A DNA stretch of 64,000 nt from Amaurobius ferox. Lineage: Eukaryota > Arthropoda > Arachnida > Araneae > Amaurobiidae. Shown one piece after another: positions 38,901-50,609 of this stretch. The stretch covers positions 122,230,731-122,294,730 of the forward strand of contig OX578142.1 of NCBI GenBank assembly GCA_951213105.1, written 5' to 3'. The position numbers and the translations under genes are program-made. Numbering within the stretch: position 1 is the stretch's first letter; each line of letters opens with the position of its first letter. A model generated the notes under the pieces. It did no database searches and was not told the DNA's origin. It saw only the letters and a list, made by a program, of their open reading frames with translations.

Positions 38901-40826
38901 GTGCTAACGGACAGACAGACAGACAGACAGACAGACAGAATGAACAAAGTCATAAACACTTTTCAACTTTGTTGTAAAGTGTTAATAAAAAGAAGCAGGT
39001 TCTTTTTTTCCGAATCCTACCAAAATCTAATCAGCAGCAGGGTAAACCACAAGCGACTTATCTACCAATTTTTGTAAAATTTGGTCTATTAGTTTTTCAG
39101 CTAAAGTGGACACATTCACTGCACAGGTAGACATGCAGACGTCACGCTAATATAGTTTTTTGGGGGTTCCCGAGTGCTTGAAACGCGTAGATCTGTATAA
39201 ACCCGAGTTGCGATTTTTAACATGATTCCAGTACTTTCTCTATGCATTTCCTATTTTTAAGTAATATTGGGGCGATCCCCTATGAATACGCAACTTATCG
39301 AATGTGAACCCGTAATTCAGCACTAGAATAGCCGACATTTTTCGTTGACTTACTTAGACTGTGATAGTGAATCTATTTAGATTTGAGCTGAAATGAGCAA
39401 AACTCCTATTGTCCCTCCCCCTCTTCCGATAATGGTCTAATTTAGAATTTTTCTATTCCTCTGTATTCAAATACATTTCTATTCAAATATATTTGCATCA
39501 TATTATCAACTGTTTAATAATTTTGCACGAGTATACCTTACTAAATTTACTTTTGGGCAACTGTAGATTTTTTCAGTTATGGATTTTATTAACATTTATG
39601 AATTGGAAATTGTTCTTACAGTGCCCATTTGACGATTCGGAGAGTACGGCAGAACACGCATTAGGGTTTTATCAGACTCTTATGAAACAGTCAGGAATCG
39701 CAATACCAGTAAGTAAATATTTATATTTAAAATAAAATTAATTGAAGTTTCAAATGTTTTACTGTAACCTATGACTGTGATTGAGTTTTGATAAACAGTT
39801 CGAGTTTCAGTTCTGTTTAAAAGATATGTTGTAAATTGTATTGCTAGCATCTTCCCTGTATTGGTCCTCAACTGTACAGTACAATCTTTTCGAAATCAGG
39901 GCCCTTAGAGGCAATGTAAATTGTCCACCATAAAACTCTTATAGTAAAAAACTGTACATTAAGCACAGAAGATGGGCCTCTATAAAACATTTGCTTACTT
40001 TGTCTTTAAAACGACCCTTCTGTTCGTAACCTGTTTAATTACTCTGTCATTTTACATATAAGGACTATCTACCTAGTAAACCAACTTTTATTCGTCATGG
40101 ACTCAAAGCTGTAGAAATTTTCAATGATTTTTATTTCGCGATAATTTGAAAATTTGACATGTATTAGAGTCTGCAAAAATAATATGCTATATGTTGTAAA
40201 TATTTATGTTCTAGTTCAGGAATTTTTGAAAATTTGTGAAAGTGCCAGAACGCTGCAAAGAAACTAAATATTATTTTCAGTGCCTAAAACGCATTTTTTT
40301 TGTTTCTTTTCTTTTTTATGTTTCTCATGGGATTTAACAGATTCTTTTTTCAGAATAATTAAAAAAAAAAAAAATGCATTCTTACAGCTGTACATTTTCC
40401 CTTACAATCGAAGAGTTCAGGCTGAAGGAATTTCCTTGTTTAAGTGCCGTATTGCGATGTTATTTTAGTTTATTGGAATCAAGGGAAAGAACATGATCAG
40501 TAAACATGAAGATATGCTCATGCTACAGTGCGATAGAGGTACAAGTTATTGTGGTATAAATAAGGTTTTGACCCCCGAGCAAATGCGTATAAATGGAACT
40601 CTTGCACTATATGATTTTAATAAAGATATTTATATTCCTACATCATTCTTTATTGTCTATAAACATATTGAATGTTAGTATGCAATGATTTTATTGTTAT
40701 TTTAATTTATATCTTACAGAAAGAAACCTTTCCAAAGGGGCGACTCTACATTGTTTTGATCCTTAAAACTTCTAATGAAGATTGTGTAGAAGTTGCTCCA
40801 AAATCTGCTGGTATTTCCATTTATTC

Positions 40827-40882
<56 letters not shown>

Positions 40883-41588
40883 TGCATTCATTGAAATTGT
40901 AAGTTGCCATTAAAATTATACATGTTTCTTTTAATTTTAGTCCCACATGTGTCAAAAGAAGTTACTGTACGGATTGTTCCAGCGATCACAGGTAAGTTCT
41001 TATTTACTACAACTCGCCAGACCATGTACGTATGGTAAGCCATTCTAGGTACTATTTAAAAAGATAATTTTGCCGTCAAAATTGAACCAAGTTTAAATTC
41101 ATATTTTTTTAAATATAACTTTCATAATTAATAATTAATATTATAAATTTGTCTGAAGATGAAAAATGGTATACATTTTGATTGGATTATTTAGTAGCAG
41201 AGATTAAACAGATGTTTGTTGATACTTTCAAAATAAATTTGACTGGCAAAATAAAGTGATAATTCTAAATTTCTCAATAAAATATAAGTGTATTTCATTA
41301 TTAGTAATGTGCTATGTAGTCATATGATTCTGATAAAAATGACTGAGTAATATTTTATTTAATTGAAAATTTTTGAAAGGAAATATATTTTTCAAAGATA
41401 TTTCTAGATATCTGAACGTTCAAGAGTTTTTTTAAAAAAAAATATTAATTGATAGTTAATTACATTTTGAATCGGGATGCAGCGTCCTACGTACATCCGT
41501 ACCGCCGTTGATTCTGTTGTTCCGAATGGACAATTCCGATTGTTAACACTTTACAAAAAAGTTGAAAAGTGTTTATGACTTTGTTCAT

Positions 41589-41622
<34 letters not shown>

Positions 41623-44600
41623 CATTAGCACGATAACTGCCGTAAAAATGACTTAATCAAAATGAAATTTTAGTATGTTGTTCAGACGGTCTGTAGGACC
41701 TATGGGAGTATAAATGAATAATATCACCCAATTAGTTTTGGATTGAACCCGGGTTGAAAAAATGAAATACATTGAGCCCTATGGGACCTAATTTTTCAAA
41801 CATTTTTTAAGCGGATTTAAAATTCACAAATTGCTTCGAAAATTTTAGGTAATATTCAAATTGTTCCATAAAATATACAAAAAAAATTCAGCGAAATATA
41901 TTCAGTAGTTTTTTAAATAGAAATTAAAATAATAATAACACCTCGTATATGAAGCGATCACGGGACCCACTTCAAAATGATATATGGCATCCATCTTGTC
42001 TAAAAATCGTGATTTTTAAAGTTCTTTTTTATTCATATTGAGTGTTGTATCTGTCCTAAAACCACTTTATTTTTGCATAAATATCTGTGCATCTACATAC
42101 TGAAACAACGCAATTACAATATATTTGAGTTTAAATGCTCATCCAAATTTGATTATTTCTACAACGAAGCCTATTTTTCACCTATGTAAAATGTAAACAG
42201 CAAAATATATAGAATGAGTTGTATTAGAATTGCTGTATTTCTTTAACACAAAATCATTTAGTTCATGGAGTCTGCATAGCTGATATGAATGAAATATTCA
42301 TTGATTTTACAAAGAGAAGGACGATTTTTTTCGATGAAGTTTTACGCATAGAGTTTAATTACTTGCAGCTCCATGGTCTTAAATTTTAAATAAAATAAAT
42401 TATTATAGGTCACGGCGACTAACGATGATAGACACCACGGATGCTCAAATCTTAGCAAAACAATCAACTTCGCCTCCGCTCCGAACATCGAGCTCTAAAT
42501 ATAAGTTGGAGTTTGATGGCTCAGAATATACATGGTCGCATAGAACGCTACTCACCAATACATGGACACCTTCCACGCAAGCGGGTAAAGGCTAACAATG
42601 ATAGACACCACGATTGCTCAATGGACAATTCCGGCCTCTTTCTTTTATTTTTTTATTCCATTCGAAATGTTGCAAAACTGACAAAAGTATAGAAATTTTT
42701 ATTCTCCGAGCTGTATTTTATGTTATATTAGCAGTCAAAGTTCGCCTTTCTGACTGTCGCGGGAAAACAACCCATTTTGGTGCGCACGAAATGTGACGCC
42801 AGAAGGCTCGTCCGCAGCTCGCGTCTTTGAGAACTGGTGAATAAGTATGGTTACATTCGGAAAGTTTCGATAATTATAATTGTTTCTTCCGTCCTAAACT
42901 GCCGAATAGTTATAAGTATTGTATGGCTCCAATGTGCCCGACTACTAGTTTTACATCATCAGATAAAATATTTATATCTGTGCTAAAAAATGTTTTTCGT
43001 AAAAAATAGTGTGAAGCGCAGGAAGCCAAATTGTAAACAAAATTCACCACTGTCATTAAAGAGTGTTCGTTACGTATGTTATGATAATAAATCGGTGACT
43101 GTATAAAGCAATTTTCAAAGCCTTTTTATGAGAAGTTATTTCTTTATGATTTAATAAACTTTGAAAATCCTTAAGGGTGTTCACTACTGGTTCGGCACTC
43201 TATTTCTAGTTTAGATGAATTTAAAGTCAGATTCAAAGTGGATTATTGACTTTGTACCCGGTTTAATGTGTGATGTTTGCAGTTAATTTAGAGAATATAA
43301 AAAATTCAGTGCATGAAACATTTTCATGCCGGCATACTGCAGTGAGCAGTTGCAATTTAGTATTTTCATTAAATACATGTTCTTCTGAAAAGTTATAAAA
43401 TAGATTTTATCTAAAAAAAAAATAAATCACAAATTTGAAACATTGCACAAAGGAATAGAAATTAAATGGAAAATAATTTAAAATTGCTTCATCTATTCAG
43501 AATCATAAATGATTTACTGTTTATTATAGGTATTAAAATATAATATTATAAGAAACAATTTAAAACTGCTTTTAATGTAAAAATAAATTATTAAATATTA
43601 AATTTAGAATCCTCACAAATCATAAAAATATAATAAAAAAATATGCATAAAAATATATACACATATGAACATAAATACATAAATATTATTTTTAATTCCC
43701 AGAAAAAATATACCGCTCAATCTAAACTTTCGGTTTACATTTACTGTATAACAAACGTAACTACAAAAGGCTATTTGCACTCAAAAAATTACAGAGCACA
43801 TTACAAAAAAGAAAAAAAAAAGAAAAAAAATCAGCCGTGGGCCGAAATGGTTTTGCGTAAATAATATTCTGTAAAATAAAATTTCAGCAAGATTAAATTT
43901 TTTTTTCAGACTCATTTGTTTCGGTTACAGGCTTTTCAAAGTGCTACAAATTGTTTGCTAACTGTTTGTAGCTAGCTAATACTTTTAGTTTTCGTCCCGA
44001 TTTCATCTAGATACTCCGACTCTAAATATGCGAATTTTTTATTAACTTGCTTTGCGGTATATATATTAAACTTAACAATATATCTGACGAGATTTTACAT
44101 TCAAGTTAATTTATAAACTTAGTCTGGAGGCACACAATTACGTACTTGATTATGTATATTTCCATGTATTATGTTCAAACCCAGGCCCGGTTTAAGGCGT
44201 GGGCGGCGTGGGCAATTGCCCACAGCGGCCGAATTAGGGGCGGCCATTTGGAAGTGAAATTAGGTGTAGTAAGAATGACTTTTGCTGGCGCATCCAAAAA
44301 ATTTTTTGAAATTAAATCAACTCTGCGCCATTTTAATATAAATGAAATTGATGTAACTTTTTAGAATCGTTTTCTCTCCTGTAATTAGGTCTTTTTTGCA
44401 ACAATGTATAGTTTACCTGGAAAATACGTGCGCTCAAACACTTAGGAGATTATTAGATTTTATACAACTTGCAGCTGGGTGAAGCCTGTAATCCCTGAGG
44501 GAGAATTTGTTTACCCCCAATACCGGCTGAGAAAAAGCCCGAGAGCTATTCTCACGATTTGCTCCTAGTTTCAAATTCAAATTGTAAACACCTGGATTCG

Positions 44601-47600
44601 GTCTCTATCGCACTTCTAAAAGATTGCAAATTTGGAAGGGGCAGAAAGAAAGAGTATTTGTATGTCATAAAATATCAGGAGCGTCCCATAAGAATAGTTG
44701 TCCTTTTGGTCCTTTATCGAAGCTCATTTAGCTTGGCTGGAGGACAGCTGAAGCATTTTCCCACAGAGCATATTCTATGCATTTTCCATTCAGATAGCCC
44801 AGTGGCTAAACGTGTTCAGAATATTGCGTTATATCACTGCCGTGCTGTTTATATGTCTGTCTTATAGGTCTTCATCTTTTGTTGAGAGTCTATTTAGGTA
44901 ATTTTTTCTATTATTTTTTCAACTATTTAGGTAATTTTTTTTCAATTTCTTGAAGTATTTTCCTAAAATTTTAGTTGACTCTCTTTTGCTGAATATAGAT
45001 TTATTATTAGATTAAATATTTTGGTGAGTTTAGATTATGGAATTGACCACAGAATAATATGATAAACAAAGCAATGTTTTCATTTTAAGTACCAAAATAA
45101 TACCTATATAATACTTTTGCGGACGCATTCAATTTTTTTTTAATTAAACCAATTCTGTGCCATTTTAATATAAATGAAATTAATGTAACTTTTTGAATTT
45201 TAGTAACACATTAAAGGATTAAAGGATACATGGTCCTTCTATAATGATTTCAAAGACAATTTATTGTACGAGGGAGTAAAATGGTCTTCATTTAGTAATT
45301 TTTCCCAGTTTCATTTACATAAAAAAAAATCTGATGTGAGCAGCACATGACTTTCCCTGCAGACTTATATTCATGTTAATAATTCATTATATCGAGTTCA
45401 ATTGCACGAAATAATGTCCATAATTATTTAAAAGGACACTCAATTGACACTTTTAACTCAATTTTAGTTCTCAGTTGGTAACTGAACTTTTTTTCAACCG
45501 TGGAGCAGCGTAAATTCAAAAACACTAAAATATCTGGAGAATGGCTAGTCCTAGTGTAATGGGGTTGGTCTTATTCTTTTAAAACAAGCATTTAACGGAT
45601 ATATTTGAGCATACGTAGTTTTACTTTAGATTTTGATGATTTTTGCGAGCCATTTTGCAAAAAAAGCAGGTTATTTTTATCCGAATCGTACCAAAATCTA
45701 ATCAGCACCAGGGTATCCCACAAGCGACTTATCTACCGAATTTTGTGAAATTCAGTCCATTAGTTTTTCAGGCAATTTTTGCGGGCCATTTCGCAAAAAA
45801 AGACGGATTCTTCTTTTCCGAATCGTACCAAATTCTAATCAGCACCAGAGTATCCAACAAGTAACTTATCTACCAAATTATGGGAAATTCGGTCCATTAG
45901 TTTTTGAATTAAAGTGGATACATACATTACACAGATAGACATACATACAGACAGACACACACACAGACGTCACGCTGAAAATAGTTTTTTCGTGTTCTAA
46001 AGGTCTCGAAACGTGTAGATCCGTTGAAAACTCGATTTGCGATTTTCGGCATGATTCTAATACTTTCCCTATACATTACCATGTATATTGCAGGGAAAGT
46101 AAAAAGATAAAAAAGGTTTTTGGGAAGTAAAATATTTCCTTATGAATATTTGCTGTGCAAAAATTGGTCTAAAATTGTTAGAGCTATTTTGTAAATTAAT
46201 AAATTTATTCCATAGGCAAAATAGCTACGAATTTGACAAATTCTTTTGCTCATGCATATAAATTTCTGCCTAGATATACATTTAATAATCTGTATATATT
46301 ATTTTATTTTGTATAATTGCAATTATAGTTATAATTATAGCGTAATACACTTTTAGGTATAAAGTATCAAGTAAACAGTCTTAGAATTTGTAAAATGCAC
46401 ATTTTATTTAAATATATTGCTAATAATAACCTGCAAAATTCTGATTTGTCCCGTTATATTATATTTTTGCTTTTTAGAGATTGAAATGCTTTTTCTTCAT
46501 CTCTCTCCTTTTCTAATTTATTCATGAGATCATTCGTTTGATTTGTTTATAATGTTTTACTGCTAAGATGTACAAATAATTCATAAAATTTATCCAATTA
46601 CAAATTAAAATTTTATTAAAAAAAATGATGAGGGAACCTTCATGACACTACATAATGCAGTAAGTTACTTCTGACTCCTGATAAATTCAGAAAAATTATA
46701 ATCGGCGGTGGTTCCAGTCCAATGGAGCCGAAATTGTTTTTTAGCGTGAATGATATTTTGTAAGATAAAAATCCAATAAAGTTCAATGAAATTATTCGAT
46801 TTTTTCATACTCATTTGTTTCGTTTACAGGCTTTCAAAGCACGCAAATTACTCGGGAACTATTTTTAGCTAACTTGCGATTTTAGTTTTCGTCCCGATTT
46901 CATCTGGAAACTCCGACCATAGACTCCACTTTAATATATTCAATTATTTTACCAACATGATTTGCGGTATAAAAATGAAACTCACTGACGAGATTTTACA
47001 TTATAGTTAATCTATAAACTTGCCTGACTGCACATAAATATGTACTTGAATACGCATATTTCCACCTATTCTGTTCAAACCTCGCCAATCATTAAATATC
47101 TTTAGAATTTCCAAGTTCATTTAAATTTCTATTTTTTTTTAAACAAGACAAAATATCTGTGCACCAATATTTCACAAAAGGGTAAGTAAATAGAATGAGC
47201 TGCAACAATCGTAGTATTTCAAATATTACAGCCTTCCTACCCATTGGAAAACCCAGATAAAAATACTAAAATATCGAATTATAACCACTATACTTCAAAA
47301 ACCAAGAAAGTGACCCAAAATCCAATTATATACACTTGTAGGATTTTTTTTTAAAAACAATACATTCTTGCTTATTGTTTATAGCTATCACTTTTAGCTT
47401 TTACAATATAAGCATTGCAAGCTTTTCTTCCACTTGACAAGACGATTACTTGAAAACTATAAGAACTTTTTTAAATATACATATAGATTTAGAAACTGAA
47501 TTTTTTCATCATTTCTGTTGCTTACTAATTATATCTATCTTTTATACTTTCGAGGATATTTTGAGTGAAAGTATGAAACATGGAAAAAAAAAAACTTTTT

Positions 47601-49712
47601 TTAATAGGGTTCTATCCAAAATCTAATTATATACACTTGTAGGGCTTCAAAAAGCTTCAAATTCTTGCTTATTGTTCCCAACTAGATCTTTTAGTTTTTG
47701 AGATGAAATAATCACAAACTTGAAAAATGGAAAATTTTTAATCTTCTACAATTTGGCAAGACGTAATCGTCTTGCCAAATTGAAGAACTATAAAAGCTTT
47801 TTTTAATAATAAATATTGATTTTGATATCAAATTTCCTAGTACATATTTTTGTCGTTTACAATTTATATCTATATTTTATAGTTTAAAATGAAAATAAGA
47901 ATAAAAACACTCGCCAGAACAAATACTTTTTATGTTTTGTAGAAAAAAAGTTATAAATATTGAAACTATTTTTATAAGCGCCCAAAGGGTTTACATTTTT
48001 CGTAACGCTCCGTTTTTCCTCCACAGAAACCCCAAACGTAGATGCTATTGACATAAAATAAAAACCTTGTATCCACGTTCTAGAATTTATTTCACAATGA
48101 TATCAGCAGTGTATTAACTAACTTAAACAGAAATTTATAGCATTATTGAACAAAACAAAATTAACATGTCTTTTCCCGCGAATAGAAAGCGCTATATATA
48201 CGTGAATGTCGTTAATAAATTTATCGTATAAATGCTCTTTTATTAGCTTTATGCATAGTTTTTGATCCATTTATTCGAGAACAGTTCATGCTATTGTTCT
48301 AAAGTAAGTTCAATTTCATTTCCAATGAAAACATGTTTGTTTATTTAACATTTTTGGATGCTTTTTTTTTTTAATAATTTAAAAGAAGTTTTAAAATTTG
48401 TGACTTTCCAAATGTTCATTTTTGTTTCAAATTATAAGTTTCATTCGCTTCACTCCATTCGTTCTAGAAATGTCTCTCTAGACTACTACGCACACTCATA
48501 CATACATTACACTCACATACGTACAGACATTCCTTTAAAAGTAATGTATTCAGATTAAAGGATATCCAAAACGTATATTAATCCGTTTAAAATTCGAATT
48601 AAGAGTTTTCGAACCCATCATAATATTTTCCCTATACATTATTTGTATGCAGGGAAATTACAAATAGAGTTCAAATTAATTTAGTTACGTATTATGAATT
48701 AATGCTGCATTATGTATGTATGTATGTAGAAAAAAATGAAAGCATTCCATTTTCTAAACCGCTAATTAGAGCTCTAAATTTAGATGAGAATAACATTTGA
48801 TAGGTCATTGAAATAAAATAATTTTCGTAAGGTGATGCTGTTTTAAGGGAATTAGTCCCCTCCTGCTCTTGCTCCTCTAAGATGCTTTGCTCTCAGTATC
48901 TTTCTCGTGTGTAATCATGAAAAAAAAAAGTCCAGTCCTTTTCCACACGCCTATGTGGCATTCATCAGCAATGAGAGAGAAACGGTATTCGTCGCTAAAG
49001 ACAACATGTCTGCCTGCACTCGGACACTGTCCATGTTAACTGAGCTCAACACCAATCCAGACGGCTCTGTCTATGTTGATGGGTCAGTGGTAGGCGCGTT
49101 AATGGTCGTCGACAACTAATCCCACCTTCTGCCAGTCGTCTCCGAATAATATACATTGATACAGGATGCACGGGGGTGCTGATAACGCCGCCATTGGTGT
49201 AGACGTGGCTCCTTTCCTGACTGCACGATCTTCTCGAGCAGTTGTCTGTCTCGGGAGGGGGGGGAGGGGATCTGGACCTCTGCGACGGTTAAATGGGGCT
49301 TGTCTGATCTACTGTTTCTATCACCGAAGAACTACCATATCGCTCCGGCCAAGATGGCGATTGATAGTCTGTTGCACCAAACAGTTTCCCTTGGGCCTAT
49401 GATGCGACTTTTCTCTAAATCCGACAATTGTTCGTAGTGCTGTCGAGTACTTCTCAAAGGCATCTATGTACACAACTTTCAGTATCAAAGCAGAAAATCC
49501 AGTTCCAATGACCCATAAGTGAGAACATCGGCCGTTTTAAATGCTGCATGATGTGTCGTTCTCATGCCGTTCTCATGCGCATTGCAAGATCCCTATAACG
49601 TCATTGGCGTTGACAGTTTGATTATTTGCGTAACTCTTAAAACGAAATTTGCATGCAGAGTTTCGTGAATGCAGCTCAATTTTTTTTATGGGTGCATATA
49701 TTTTTTGCAAGA

Positions 49713-49762
<50 letters not shown>

Positions 49763-50563
49763 GGCGGCCCCAAACTGTTTTGCCCACACACGGAAATATC
49801 CTTGAGCCGGCCCTGTTCAAACCTCACCAATCATTAAACATCTTTAGAATCTCCAAGTTTATTTACCCTTCTAATTTTTTAAACAAAATAAAATATCTCG
49901 TGCTTGTGCACCCATATTTCACCAACAAGTAAGTAAAGACACTGAGCTGCAACAATAGTGATATTTTAAATATTGCAGCTTTCCCAGCTATTGGAAGATC
50001 CAGGTTAAAAACTAAGCTATCGAAATTAGAACCACTCGATCCAAAACCCAACTATATATATACACTTGCAAGACTTTAAAAGAGCTATAAATTCTTGCTT
50101 ATTGTTCATAGCTAGCACTTTTAGTTTTTGAGATATAAGCATTACAAACTTGTAAAACGAAAAATTGTCAATTCTCTTCAACTTGGCAAGACGATTACTC
50201 GAAAACTAAGTCAGTAAGGTTCAATAAATTAGCTTTTTTTTTTTAAAAATTAGATTCAGAAGCTAAATTTGCTAATAGATATTTTTGTCGCTTACTATTT
50301 ATATCTATTTTTTGAAGTTTGAGTGAAAGTAAGAAAAATAGAAAAATCACTCGCTCGGACAGATGCCTTAAGTGTTTTCTAAAAAGTATCAAAGTATTAA
50401 AATTATTTTGTATATTCATAATCTGGGCCAACAAAACAAGAAAAAAATATGTACATTTTTATCTATCAGATTCAGAGAAATTGGCATCTAAAGTGTTTGC
50501 ATTTTTCGTAATGCTCCGATTTCCACCACAGATACACCAAACGTAGATATTATTCACATAATA

Positions 50564-50609
<46 letters not shown>

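Larger units (their letters stand above)
36106..39260 (+). repeat. Family B repeat interrupted by two family C elements (B2)
   Basis: Starts GAAATCTGATGTGGGCAGCA at 36105 and ends near TTCCAGTACTTTCTCTATGC. Its three pieces (36106-36198, 37496-37683, 38986-39260) follow the order of the less interrupted copy B3 at 45327-46106, although some text between the first two pieces is missing. The middle piece contains TATCGAGAACGGCTAGTC and GGGCCATTTTGCAAAG; the last continues with AAGCAGGTTCTTTTTTTCCG, as in B1 and B3. The two C copies have the same orientation. Confidence 0.8.
33477..39621. other. Intron 2 (6.1 kb)
   Basis: Holds a decayed coding copy on the - strand (34225-35235) and a family B element cut by two family C copies (36106-39260). 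The remainder, about 33480-34220 and 35240-36105, is AT-rich with no supported feature. Confidence 0.6.
44174..49823. mobile_element. hAT-type DNA transposon with 8-bp target duplication
   Basis: The element is 44182-49815 (5634 bp): left end CAGGCCCGGTTTAAGG, right end (reverse complement) CAGGGCCGGCTCAAGG. TTCAAACC is duplicated at 44174-44181 and 49816-49823. CAGNGCCGG termini and an 8-bp duplication are diagnostic of hAT. The GC-rich subterminal text GGGCAA...GGGGCGGCC also corresponds at both ends. Inside are family B (45327-46106), family E (46640-48060), family A (48140-48662) and a Tc1 part (48930-49716); subtracting them leaves about 2 kb. No hAT transposase motif was recognised, so it is either non-autonomous or too decayed. 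The frame at 44146-44364 reads through the terminal repeat and is not a gene. Confidence 0.85.
43730..50560 (+). repeat. Family E repeat split by a hAT element (E1 + E3)
   Basis: The left part (about 43730-44181) and right part (49816-50560) match the first and second portions of the uninterrupted copy E2 (about 46640-48060). E1 shares CGTCCCGATTTCATCTAGA and GACGAGATTTTACATT with E2; E3 shares CAATCATTAAACATCTTTAG, GGCAAGACGATTACT and CCAAACGTAGAT. They join at TTCAAACC, the 8 bp duplicated by the hAT insertion. Non-coding. Confidence 0.8.

Noticed and set aside
40672..40902. A single 76-codon exon spanning 40672-40902
   Set aside because: The 3' part is a (TTA)n read-through; the real exon d ends at a donor at 40811 and the frame continues in exon e.
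44146..44364. 72-codon frame with ARFKAWAAWAIAHSGRIRGG
   Set aside because: It translates the GC-rich terminal repeat of the hAT element.
48907..49402. Two + strand frames that look GC-rich and coding
   Set aside because: They lie antisense to the Tc1-like transposase, whose motifs are on the - strand.
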